From JAAEQG01 sp023133475 (lineage in GTDB: Bacteria; Planctomycetota; Phycisphaerae; UBA1845): a stretch of 18,178 nt of DNA. The stretch spans positions 1 through 18,178 of the forward strand of contig DAOVLE010000092.1 of NCBI GenBank assembly GCA_030631415.1. Reading direction: 5' to 3'. The notes beneath the pieces were generated by a model, which was not told the DNA's origin, made no database searches, and saw nothing but the letters and a program-made list of their open reading frames with translations. This document shows, one piece after another, positions 7,695 through 13,798 of the stretch; position 1 is the first letter of the stretch; each line of letters opens with the position of its first letter. The translations under genes and the position numbers were made by a program.

Positions 7695-7722
7695 CCATTT
7701 TTCATTTTCAATTTTCAATTTT
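7695..7722. repeat. 28-bp T-rich direct repeat
   Basis: CCATTTTTCATTTTC followed by two AATTTTC-like units; identical for 28 bp to 13935-13962. It is separate from, and in opposite orientation to, the T-rich end of the neighbouring ~170-bp element, so T-rich tails lie on both sides of the palindrome pair here. Confidence 0.6.
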
Positions 7723-7888
7723 TCATTTCCCATTTTCCCCATTCTACAAAAATGTACAAATTGCGACTCGACGCGGTTTTGGAAAACCACGATAATGAGT
7801 ATTGGTTGATCGCCCGTGTGGAATTGTTGGGAAGGGCACATTGCGAGGCCTGGGCTTACTGCCAGTGTGCGTTCTGCGTAACGGTCTT

Positions 7889-7894
7889 TATAAT
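7889..7894 (+). promoter_or_regulatory. Candidate -10 box of the GH10-like gene
   Basis: TATAAT 32 nt upstream of the ATG at 7927, in an AT-rich stretch that contrasts with its surroundings. No recognisable -35 at 17 bp. The spacing would allow a short leader containing the AAAGG ribosome site. Confidence 0.45.
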
Positions 7895-7926
7895 TTATCA
7901 TAACTCTTTATACCCAAAGGCCTCCC

Positions 7927-9453
7927 ATGTTGCGTTTTTCTGTTTTTCCCGGCGGCGCGGTAGCCGACAAGGTGGATTTATCCGGTGCTTACCTGTTTGG
8001 TAGCGATGGGGTTCCCTTGCGCGCCGATATCGAGCTTCGCAAAGGCCAAGTTATGTGTCGGAAGCGGGCGCCCGAGCCGGCTGCTCTGGCGATCCTGTGG
8101 TCGGTGGGCAAGTCCGGTAAGGTTCTTCTGCAAACCACTCGCCTGCAAGAGCGCGACAAGCCGTATGTTCTGGAGGTGGAATTGCTCCGTGGTCGGCTGA
8201 TGCACCTCTTGCAAAAGCGTGAGGAGTGGGGTCTGGCGGACTGGGAGTTCACTGCGGAGCAGGATCGCCGGTTGGCCCAGTGCCGCGATGCGCTTATCGA
8301 GTCTTTCAAGGCGGACGAACCGATCAAAGCGGCTGCCATCGCCCAGGCGGGGCTGGAGTGCAGCGTGGAGCTTGGCGAACACGTTGCCCTGGACAACGCC
8401 GCGGTTTTGTTGGATCGACGTCGTCACGTCGGCGGGTTCACTCGGCGGGTGTTCGGTTGCGCGGTCAACCCACGCAATCCCAACGAGGCGGTGTTCAAGC
8501 GGCTGGCTTCGGCTTTTGATTTCGCCGTTCTGCCGCTTCCCTGGAAGCTGATCGAGCCCAACGAGCAGGAGTTCAACTGGAAGCCGCTGGACAAGTGTGT
8601 GGAATGGCTGGCTAAGCATCGGATTCCGATTAAAGGATCCGGTCTGGTTTGTTTCCGTGATGAGAATTGCATCCCCGATTGGCTGTACATTTGGGAACAC
8701 GATTTCGAGACGATCCGCAACCTTATCTACGACCACATCCGCCGGGTGGTGAATCGTTACGGCAACTTCATCCAGGTCTGGGACGTGATCAGCGGCATTC
8801 ATGCCACCCGCTGTTTTGCATTCAGCTATGAGCAACTGATGGAGCTGACGCGGATGTCGGCAGCCATCACCCGGCAATTGGCTCCACAAGCCACTGTCAT
8901 TGTTGATCTTGTGTCTCCCTGGGGCGAGTACTATGCCAGGGACCAGCAGACCATCCCTCCACTGCTTTATGCTGATGTGGTGGTTCAGAGTGGTATCAGC
9001 TTCGACGCCTTCGGGTTGCACTTGTATTTCGGGATGGGGCAGGACGGCATGTATGTCCGCGACCTGTTCCAGATTTCGGCGATGCTCGACCGTTTTGCGT
9101 TGTTGGGCAAGCCGCTCCACATCACCGCCACTCAGGTGCCCTCTACCAGCACTGGGAAGCCTGACGACGCCTGGAAAGGGCAGATGTCACCGACTGCCGG
9201 GGGGGTCTGGCGTAGCCCGTGGGACGAATCTGTTCAGGCTGATTGGCTCAAGGGCTTTTGTGAGATTGCCCTCAGCAAGCCGTTTGTGGAGACGGTGACT
9301 TGGCGGGACTTGAGCGACCAGGGCCTTCACTATTTGCCCGGTGGCGGGCTTCTGCGGGCCGACCTGTCAGCCAAGCCGGCTTTTGAACGCATGGTCGAGT
9401 TGAGGAACAACATCACGCGGGGAGCCAATGCGTCTTCCAAGCTGGCGCGGTAG
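7927..9453 (+). CDS. GH10 (endo-1,4-beta-xylanase)-fold protein lacking both catalytic glutamates
   Basis: 508 aa; AAAGG stands 7 nt before the ATG. Residues ~170-490 follow the GH10 barrel: PWKLIEPNEQEFNWKPLD (205-222), GSGLVCF and IPDWL (strand 3-4 region), VVNRYGNFIQVWDV (274-287), SFDAFGLHLYFG (358-369), KPLHIT (395-400), then QADWLKGFCEIALSKP and VTWRDLSDQG. The acid/base motif, normally WDVVNE, reads WDVISG (E to G290). The nucleophile motif, normally ITELD, reads ITATQ (E to A401). Hydrolysis by the usual retaining mechanism is therefore not expected. The first ~165 residues resemble a beta-rich accessory region and are not recognised. No signal peptide is apparent, so it is probably cytoplasmic. 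It may be a carbohydrate-binding or structural pseudoenzyme. It stands alone, with a perfect inverted repeat starting 2 bp after the stop. Confidence 0.85.
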   Translation: MLRFSVFPGGAVADKVDLSGAYLFGSDGVPLRADIELRKGQVMCRKRAPEPAALAILWSVGKSGKVLLQTTRLQERDKPYVLEVELLRGRLMHLLQKREEWGLADWEFTAEQDRRLAQCRDALIESFKADEPIKAAAIAQAGLECSVELGEHVALDNAAVLLDRRRHVGGFTRRVFGCAVNPRNPNEAVFKRLASAFDFAVLPLPWKLIEPNEQEFNWKPLDKCVEWLAKHRIPIKGSGLVCFRDENCIPDWLYIWEHDFETIRNLIYDHIRRVVNRYGNFIQVWDVISGIHATRCFAFSYEQLMELTRMSAAITRQLAPQATVIVDLVSPWGEYYARDQQTIPPLLYADVVVQSGISFDAFGLHLYFGMGQDGMYVRDLFQISAMLDRFALLGKPLHITATQVPSTSTGKPDDAWKGQMSPTAGGVWRSPWDESVQADWLKGFCEIALSKPFVETVTWRDLSDQGLHYLPGGGLLRADLSAKPAFERMVELRNNITRGANASSKLAR

Positions 9454-9454
9454 G

Positions 9455-9580
9455 AGCTATCAGCTATCAGCTTTCAGTTTTCCGGTGGCGAAGCGTGACG
9501 GGGTATTGGAGCATAACACTTGTGTCGAGAAGATATTGCGCATTCCACCGCACCGCGTCTCTAGCTGATAGCTGATAGCT
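9455..9580. terminator. 18-bp perfect inverted repeat between two genes
   Basis: AGCTATCAGCTATCAGCT at 9455-9472 is exactly complementary to AGCTGATAGCTGATAGCT at 9563-9580, with 90 nt between. The left arm starts just after the GH10-like stop codon and the right arm ends 6 nt before the ComEA-like start, followed by TTTT. It may be a terminator or a repeat element. Each arm is itself a tandem of GCTATCA units, so simple-repeat origin is also possible. Confidence 0.5.
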
Positions 9581-9586
9581 TTTCCA

Positions 9587-9979
9587 ATGCCCAAGCTCCA
9601 GCGATACAAGACGGCTCAGCGGGTTTACCGGCTGCATCTCCTTGCCGCGTTTGCGTTGCTGCCGGTTGGGGCGGTGGCTGTCGTCCGCCATGCCTACACT
9701 GTGCCCGTCAATGAACTGACTGGCGGAGCAGATGGCAGCCACGCACGCCGTGGGCAATTGGACCCCAACACTGCTCCGTGGTGGGAGTTGACCAGCCTCC
9801 CGGGCATCGGCGAGACGCGGGCAAAAGCCATCGTGAGCTACCGCGCCCAAACCCGTAGGGAAACCGACAATCCCGAGATGGTGGTTTTCCGCCATGCACA
9901 CGATCTACAAGTAATCAAGGGGATTGGGCCTAAGACCACCGCACGCATCGCCCCATATCTGCGGTTCCTGCCGAGGTAG
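9587..9979 (+). CDS. Membrane-anchored ComEA-like helix-hairpin-helix protein
   Basis: 130 aa. A basic N-terminus (MPKLQRYKTAQR) precedes one hydrophobic segment (about 16-35), so the rest should lie in the periplasm or outside. The C-terminal part (59-130) has two helix-hairpin-helix units: LDPNTAPWWELTSLPGIGE followed by TRAKAIVSYR, and IKGIGPKTTARIAPYL. The LPGIG and IKGIG hairpins are the non-specific DNA-binding elements of the ComEA family, whose classic role is receiving DNA during natural transformation. Whether this protein works in DNA uptake is uncertain, since short anchored HhH proteins are widespread and no other com genes are in view. No clear ribosome site is visible. The stop codon overlaps palindrome P5. 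Confidence 0.8.
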   Translation: MPKLQRYKTAQRVYRLHLLAAFALLPVGAVAVVRHAYTVPVNELTGGADGSHARRGQLDPNTAPWWELTSLPGIGETRAKAIVSYRAQTRRETDNPEMVVFRHAHDLQVIKGIGPKTTARIAPYLRFLPR

Positions 9980-9996
9980 GGCGGGTTCCACCCGCC
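9977..9996. repeat. Palindrome P5 overlapping the comEA-like stop codon
   Basis: TAGGGCGGGTTCCACCCGCC; its first three bases are the stop codon of the preceding gene. As in the sdhB case, a member of this family sits exactly on a gene end and could form a 3'-end hairpin. Confidence 0.7.
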
Positions 9997-10027
9997 ACGT
10001 CAGGTTCACAGCGTTGGGTGCCATGCT

Positions 10028-10155
10028 GGGTGCCATGCCCACGCTTGCGTGGGCATGAATTGCGTGAGGATATCCTGGGCAACCCTGGCACGTTTGGTCT
10101 TTCCATCACGTCATCTGCCCTCTGCATGGCCACGTAAACGTGGACCATGCCACCC
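10028..10155 (+). mobile_element. 128-bp MITE-like element, copy R1
   Basis: Starts GGGTGCCATGCCCACGCTTG and ends GCGTGGACCATGCCACCC-like (here ACGTGGACCATGCCACCC). The ends are imperfect inverted repeats and each also folds on itself. It differs from R2 at about five positions and from R3 at more, all three being exactly 128 bp. It lies between the ComEA-like gene and the attC-like site. The sequence from 10156 to 10295 shows no gene or motif. Confidence 0.85.
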
Positions 10156-10295
10156 GCCACCCGCCACTTCCCCGGCAGGTTTATCAGTGCCTTCAGGTTT
10201 TTCCTGGCCGTCAGAATCTCTGTCTCGAAGCGCCCTATCTGGCTGGCGGACGCGACTTGGCGGTGGTTGGTCGACGTGCGGTGAAGATGGGAATG

Positions 10296-10304
10296 TGGTA
10301 TAAT
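10296..10304 (+). promoter_or_regulatory. Extended -10 promoter upstream of the hicAB cassette
   Basis: TGGTATAAT, a perfect TGn-TATAAT extended -10, which can work without a good -35 (none is evident). Transcription would start near 10311, cross the first attC-like site and enter hicA at 10462. It occupies the place of a cassette promoter, but no attI site or integrase is visible. Confidence 0.5.
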
Positions 10305-10326
10305 TGTTCAAGTGCAGCAAATGGAG

Positions 10327-10427
10327 GCATAACAACGCGGTCAAGCGGACCGCTTGGGCGCGTCACGCCGCGTGCTTACACACACGTCGCGCCACGCCCA
10401 GCCGGCAGCTTACCCCGAGCGTTATGC
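10327..10427 (+). other. attC-like integron recombination site 1
   Basis: Left core GCATAAC (10327-10333) and right core GTTATGC (10421-10427) are exact complements, as in attC sites. The flanking sequence is also an imperfect dyad: GGT-CAAGCGGACCG-CTTGGGCG on the left aligns with the complement of CGCCCAGCCGGCAGCTTACCCC on the right, with unpaired bases. The length, 101 bp, is within the known attC range. The right core differs from the strict GTTRRRY consensus at the second R. The folded bottom-strand structure was judged by eye only. Confidence 0.7.
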
Positions 10428-10461
10428 GGCTGAAATAACGCCCGAATTCACATGAGGGCGC

Positions 10462-10647
10462 ATGAAAGTCAGGGAAGTTATTAAGCTAATTGAAGCCGAC
10501 GGTTGGATAAACGTTCGTACCACGGGGAGTCACCGCCAGTTCAGGCACCCGGCGAAAACTGGTATAGTCACGGTAGCGGGCAAGCCCGGCGTGGACGTGC
10601 CGCCGGGCACCCTGAACAGCATTCTGAAACAGGCGGGGCTGAAGTAA
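10462..10647 (+). CDS. hicA: HicA mRNA-interferase toxin
   Basis: 61 aa, the normal HicA length. It has a double-stranded-RNA-binding-like fold with the catalytic histidine H24 in TTGSHRQFRHP, and ends VPPGTLNSILKQAGL, as is typical of the family. HicA cleaves mRNA when not bound by HicB. GAGGG lies 3 nt before the ATG. hicB begins 11 bp downstream. The pair sits between two attC-like sites, so it is probably an integron cassette. Toxin-antitoxin cassettes are known to stabilise such arrays. Confidence 0.93.
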   Translation: MKVREVIKLIEADGWINVRTTGSHRQFRHPAKTGIVTVAGKPGVDVPPGTLNSILKQAGLK

Positions 10648-10658
10648 AGGGCAATGCG

Positions 10659-10874
10659 ATGAGATACATGGTCGTAATCGAGAAGGGGCCGACAAGCTGG
10701 GGAGCCTGGGTCCCTGACCTGCTTGGTTGCGCAGCCGCAGGCGAATCGAGGAATGAGGTCGTCCGACTCATCAGGGAGGCCATCGAGATCCACCTCGAGG
10801 GGCTCAAGGCTGGCGGCGAATCGGTCCCCGCCCCCAGCTCTGAAATCGAGTACGTCGACGTCACAGCCGCATAA
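10659..10874 (+). CDS. hicB: HicB antitoxin, short form
   Basis: 71 aa from ATG 10659, with AAAGG 8 nt upstream. The N-terminus MRYMVVIEKGPTSWGAWVPD and GCAAAGESRNEVVRLIREAI match the partial RNase-H-like HicB fold that binds and blocks HicA. The protein ends soon after (EYVDVTAA), so the usual C-terminal HTH or ribbon-helix-helix DNA-binding domain is absent. Autoregulation by HicB binding the promoter is therefore unlikely here. The stop codon TAA lies inside the left core of the second attC-like site, as is common for integron cassette genes. A longer in-frame ORF reaches back to 10503 but overlaps hicA and is rejected. Confidence 0.92.
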   Translation: MRYMVVIEKGPTSWGAWVPDLLGCAAAGESRNEVVRLIREAIEIHLEGLKAGGESVPAPSSEIEYVDVTAA

Positions 10875-10933
10875 CAAGCCGTTCCACCGGACTCGGCCCC
10901 GGAGGGGCCTCGCCGGTGAACATCGCGTTATGT
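10869..10933 (+). other. attC-like integron recombination site 2
   Basis: Left core GCATAAC (10869-10875) and right core GTTATGT (10927-10933). The inner arms GTTCCACCGG and CCGGTGAAC pair with one extra C unpaired, as for an extrahelical base, and CTCGGCCCC pairs with GGGGCCTCG. The length is 65 bp. With site 1 this defines a cassette of about 506 bp (10422-10927) carrying only hicAB in the same orientation. Confidence 0.75.
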
Positions 10934-10955
10934 GGAACGGCCGTGAGGTGACAAA

Positions 10956-11246
10956 ATGAGGGGAAAAACCCGACTGAAAACCGTCACGCTCAAACTTCCC
11001 TGGATGAACGTAACATGGCGGGTGGCCTGTCACGCAGCGCCCACCGAGCTTTCAACGCCCAGCACGGGCAGGAAACCAAAGTTCCGCATGTTATGCCGGG
11101 TGCCATGCCCACGCTTGCGTGGGCATGGATTGCGTGAGGATATCCTGGGCAACCCTGGCACATTTGGTCTTTCCATCACGTCATCTGCCTTCTGCATGGC
11201 CACGCAAGCGTGGACCATGCCACCCACCGCCCAAGAAGGCGGGTAG
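10956..11246 (+). CDS. Possible cassette ORF cut into by element R2
   Basis: GAGGTG (10945-10950) stands 5 nt before ATG 10956, directly after the second attC-like site, where the next cassette gene would start. The first ~47 codons (MRGKTRLKTVTLKLPW...) are unique sequence. The remaining ~49 codons come from the 128-bp element R2 and a P-family palindrome. This suggests a small gene whose 3' end was replaced by repeat insertion. No family was recognised, and it may not be expressed. Confidence 0.3.
   Translation: MRGKTRLKTVTLKLPWMNVTWRVACHAAPTELSTPSTGRKPKFRMLCRVPCPRLRGHGLREDILGNPGTFGLSITSSAFCMATQAWTMPPTAQEGG
11098..11225 (+). mobile_element. 128-bp MITE-like element, copy R2
   Basis: About 96% identical to R1 by eye and in the same orientation, 1070 bp further on. 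R1 and R2 thus form direct repeats around the hicAB cassette. The element begins immediately after GTTATGCC (11090-11097), a sequence matching the right core of attC-like site 1. Confidence 0.85.
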
Positions 11247-11259
11247 AACCCGCCCTACA
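11238..11259. repeat. GGCGGGT/ACCCGCC palindrome, copy P6
   Basis: GGCGGGTAGAACCCGCCCTACA, the same sequence as P1 apart from its last base. It lies between R2 and the start of the DUF2723-TPR gene, 46 bp before its ATG. Confidence 0.75.
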
Positions 11260-11304
11260 TCCCAGCCCAGTACCCTCGGCGTGCGATTCGGCTATGATGC
11301 CGGC

Positions 11305-13476
11305 ATGGGAAACCCGCACCAAAGCAAAACCAAGACGCCAAGTTGGGCAGACCAGGCCCGGCAGAGTCGGTGGGTCTATCCGTTGGGCGTGGGACTGGCG
11401 GCGCTACTGGTTTTTGTTTTGACGTTGGCTCCGACAGTCACCGCCGAGGACAGCGGAGAACTTATCGCCGCGGCGTGGCATTTCGGGGTCGCCCATCCGC
11501 CGGGCTATCCATTGTGGACCATCCTGTGCGGGATATTCATCCACGTCGGCCATCTGATTCCCATAGGCCCTATCGCATACTGGGCCAACATGTTCTCGGC
11601 GGTTTGCGGTGCCGCGGCTGCGGTGGTCACCTATGCCGCCGCCCGCGAGCTGGGGATATCCAAACCTGTTGCGGCAGCCGCGGGGTTGGTTTGGGTCTGG
11701 TCACGCTGGTCGTGGTCGCAGAGCGTCATCACCGAAGTCTATGCCCTCAATTCGCTTCTTACGGTTGCGGTGCTGTGGTGCGGACTGCGATGGTATCGGA
11801 CCAGGAGTTACAAGCCGCTGGTGGCAGCTTCGGTGTTGATGGGATTGGGCATGTGCAACCATCACGTCATCGCTCTGGCGGGTCTGGCGGTGGTGGCCTG
11901 GATCGTGCTTTTAGAGCCGAGGCTGGTTTTGCGTTGGCGGCTGGTGCTCGGTTGTATCAGCATGTTCGCGGTGGGATTGCTCCCCTATGCCTACCTTCCG
12001 ATCCGGGCAAAAGCTCAGCCGCCGATCAACTGGGGCGATCCCTCGACCCCGCAACGCTTCCGGGAACACGTCACCCGAGCACACTACGGTGCCATAGGCC
12101 CCATGAAAGTGGCTGACCCCCGCTCGCTCAAACGCCTGGGTCCGCAGGTCGGGTATCTCGCGCAATCGCTCGGTGATGACATGACCTGGTGGTTGGCTGG
12201 TGCGGGTTTAGTGGGCTTGGTGGGGTTGGCATGGTGGGACCGGCGTATACTGCTGTTGCTGCTTCTGTGGTTGGCATGTACGGGGTTGCTCTTTGCCCTG
12301 TTGGCCAATTACGATGCGGATCGCACCTCTCGCTGGGTGATGCGGGTGTTTCTCATTCCGGTCCCGCTGGGGTTGGCGATTTCACTGGCTTTTCTTTTGG
12401 AGCGGCTTTGTGGTCTGGTCAAACGGCGTCTGGGCGACAAGCGCCTGACAGCCCGAGCGGTGGTGGTGGTGTTGATTGTGGCGGCCCCGGTGGTGCAGGT
12501 GGCGGCTCACTGGCGGCAGTGCGATTACTCGGACTACTGGTACGCCCACGATCATGCCCGCAATTTGCTCAGCTACATGGTGCACGACGCGATGGTGTTC
12601 CCTTCCGGAGATCATACCAGCTTCCCGTTGGTCTATCTGGTAATGGTCGAGGGGCGGCGCCCGGACGTGTTGGTTGCCGACATCTACGGTTACGTCAATC
12701 CGGCCCTCTACAAGAATCGCCCCCAGGATTCGCCGCTATCCCCAGCCGCCTGGGTAATCACGCATTCCCATCGACCGGTGTATTACAACACCAAGAGGCC
12801 GCCCCCGGTGGACAATGTCAGGTTTGCACCTGCCGGGCTGTTGTACCACCTTCTGCCCGCCAATACGGAGATGCACCACGTGGGCTTGTTGCAAGACACC
12901 GACTATGTGAACCTGGAACTGCCCACAGTCGTCGATTTCGGGGCCAGCCACATCATGGTCGATTTTGAGTTCTTCAGAGGTTTGGCTGATCTCCAGCGTG
13001 GGGATAAGGATGCGGCTTTGGAGCATTTAAGCCGCGCGGCACAGTTTGGGGCTGGGATCAAGGAGGTCTACAACAATATCGGAAGCGCTCTCGGCGAGTA
13101 TGGCCACCCTGAGCAGGCCATCACCTACTTCCAGCAAGCCGCCCGGCTTGACTCGCGTTACAAGACGCCCCGTTTCAACCTGTTTCGGACGTTCCAGAAC
13201 CAGGGGCGCCGGCAGGAGAGCCGAGCCCAATTAGAGGAAATTCTCGCGGCAGACCCGGACGACTGCCGTGCCTACCGCGAGTTAGGGTTTCTTTTGTATT
13301 ACCAGGGGCACGATTTACGGCAAGCGGCACATTTCTGGCAAGAGTCCCTACGCCGCAACCCGGCTCAGCCGCAAGTCGTCTGCGCACTGGCGGACTACTA
13401 TCGTCAAGTTTTGCATCCCCCAGCGAGGCATCCCGCCGCGACCAAAACCATTGGCGGCGAAGATCGAGGGAACTAA
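11305..13476 (+). CDS. DUF2723 multi-pass membrane protein with C-terminal TPR domain
   Basis: 723 aa from ATG 11305. The first TM helix (about 24-46) is followed by the DUF2723 hallmark TAEDSGELIAAAWHFGVAHP and PGYPLW. In GT-C glycosyltransferase-like folds, an acidic residue after TM1 and a following amphipathic region are the expected active-site area. Further hydrophobic segments lie near 98-113, 151-162, 171-204, 213-232, 295-309, 315-333, 345-365 and 384-401. Residues 405-545 form an extracytoplasmic region, and 555-700 hold about four TPR repeats (e.g. EVYNNIGSALGEYGHPEQAI). A role in transferring sugar from a lipid carrier to protein or another acceptor is inferred from the family, not shown. 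An ORF extends upstream to 11119 but lies in repeats R2 and P6. No clear ribosome site is visible. Confidence 0.85.
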   Translation: MGNPHQSKTKTPSWADQARQSRWVYPLGVGLAALLVFVLTLAPTVTAEDSGELIAAAWHFGVAHPPGYPLWTILCGIFIHVGHLIPIGPIAYWANMFSAVCGAAAAVVTYAAARELGISKPVAAAAGLVWVWSRWSWSQSVITEVYALNSLLTVAVLWCGLRWYRTRSYKPLVAASVLMGLGMCNHHVIALAGLAVVAWIVLLEPRLVLRWRLVLGCISMFAVGLLPYAYLPIRAKAQPPINWGDPSTPQRFREHVTRAHYGAIGPMKVADPRSLKRLGPQVGYLAQSLGDDMTWWLAGAGLVGLVGLAWWDRRILLLLLLWLACTGLLFALLANYDADRTSRWVMRVFLIPVPLGLAISLAFLLERLCGLVKRRLGDKRLTARAVVVVLIVAAPVVQVAAHWRQCDYSDYWYAHDHARNLLSYMVHDAMVFPSGDHTSFPLVYLVMVEGRRPDVLVADIYGYVNPALYKNRPQDSPLSPAAWVITHSHRPVYYNTKRPPPVDNVRFAPAGLLYHLLPANTEMHHVGLLQDTDYVNLELPTVVDFGASHIMVDFEFFRGLADLQRGDKDAALEHLSRAAQFGAGIKEVYNNIGSALGEYGHPEQAITYFQQAARLDSRYKTPRFNLFRTFQNQGRRQESRAQLEEILAADPDDCRAYRELGFLLYYQGHDLRQAAHFWQESLRRNPAQPQVVCALADYYRQVLHPPARHPAATKTIGGEDRGN

Positions 13477-13505
13477 ACCCCCCAATAGGGGCAAATAGGG
13501 CAAGG

Positions 13506-13691
13506 TTACGAATCTGACGGTTGCTCTGCGGTTTCCTGGTTTTTCTGGTTCTTCTTTTTCTTGGCTTGCAGTTCGCAACGGCCGTCAGCCGCCTTGGCCC
13601 ACAACTGGTAGGCTTCCTTGCGGTTCCCCTTCTTGTATTCGATTCCGGCGTTGATTTTCTGTCGGCGCACAGTCTTATTCGGGCGCGGCAT
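13506..13691 (-). CDS. Small basic protein of unknown function
   Basis: 61 aa from ATG 13691, preceded by a strong ribosome site. The sequence MPRPNKTVRRQKINAGIEYK is rich in Lys/Arg, followed by KKGNRKEAYQLWAKAADGR, which resembles half a TPR helix pair, and a charged Lys/Gln/Glu tail (ELQAKKKKNQKNQETAEQ). It is convergent with the DUF2723-TPR gene, with 29 bp between the stops. A longer frame to 13727 lacks a ribosome site. No known family was recognised. It could be a nucleic-acid-associated or ribosome-associated small protein, but this is only a guess from composition. Confidence 0.65.
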   Translation of the reverse strand: MPRPNKTVRRQKINAGIEYKKGNRKEAYQLWAKAADGRCELQAKKKKNQKNQETAEQPSDS

Positions 13692-13697
13692 TGCACT

Positions 13698-13704
13698 TCT
13701 CCTC
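13698..13704 (-). promoter_or_regulatory. Strong ribosome binding site of the small basic gene
   Basis: GAGGAGA on the minus strand, 6 nt before ATG 13691. It supports the 61-aa start over the 73-aa alternative and is the main evidence that this small frame is translated. Confidence 0.65.
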
Positions 13705-13798
13705 AAAGCATCGACCACCAGGGGCATGCATCGGCGCGCCCCAGCGAATAGCCCCGTAGTGTAGCATCAATGCAGGCACCTCGCAACCACCGAACGGG

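Noticed and set aside
7752..8003. ORF starting MYKLRLDAVLENHDNEYW
   Set aside because: No ribosome site, and it overlaps the candidate promoter and the start of the GH10-like gene in another frame.
7978..9120. 380-aa minus-strand ORF
   Set aside because: Antisense to the GH10-like gene; no recognisable motif and no ribosome site.
10028..10160. Similar minus-strand ORFs in R1, R2 and R3 (GGMVHACVAMQ-like proteins)
   Set aside because: They arise because the three repeats have equal length. The differences between copies mostly change amino acids, there are no ribosome sites, and the frames run through the inverted-repeat ends.
11041..11096. Third attC site ending at GTTATGC (11090-11096)
   Set aside because: The right-core sequence is present, but no matching left core or inner dyad was found upstream. 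It is kept only as a note on the R2 insertion point.
11119..11304. 62-residue N-terminal extension of the DUF2723-TPR protein
   Set aside because: This part of the frame is entirely repeat R2, palindrome P6 and intergenic sequence. The first plausible start before the TM1 helix is ATG 11305.
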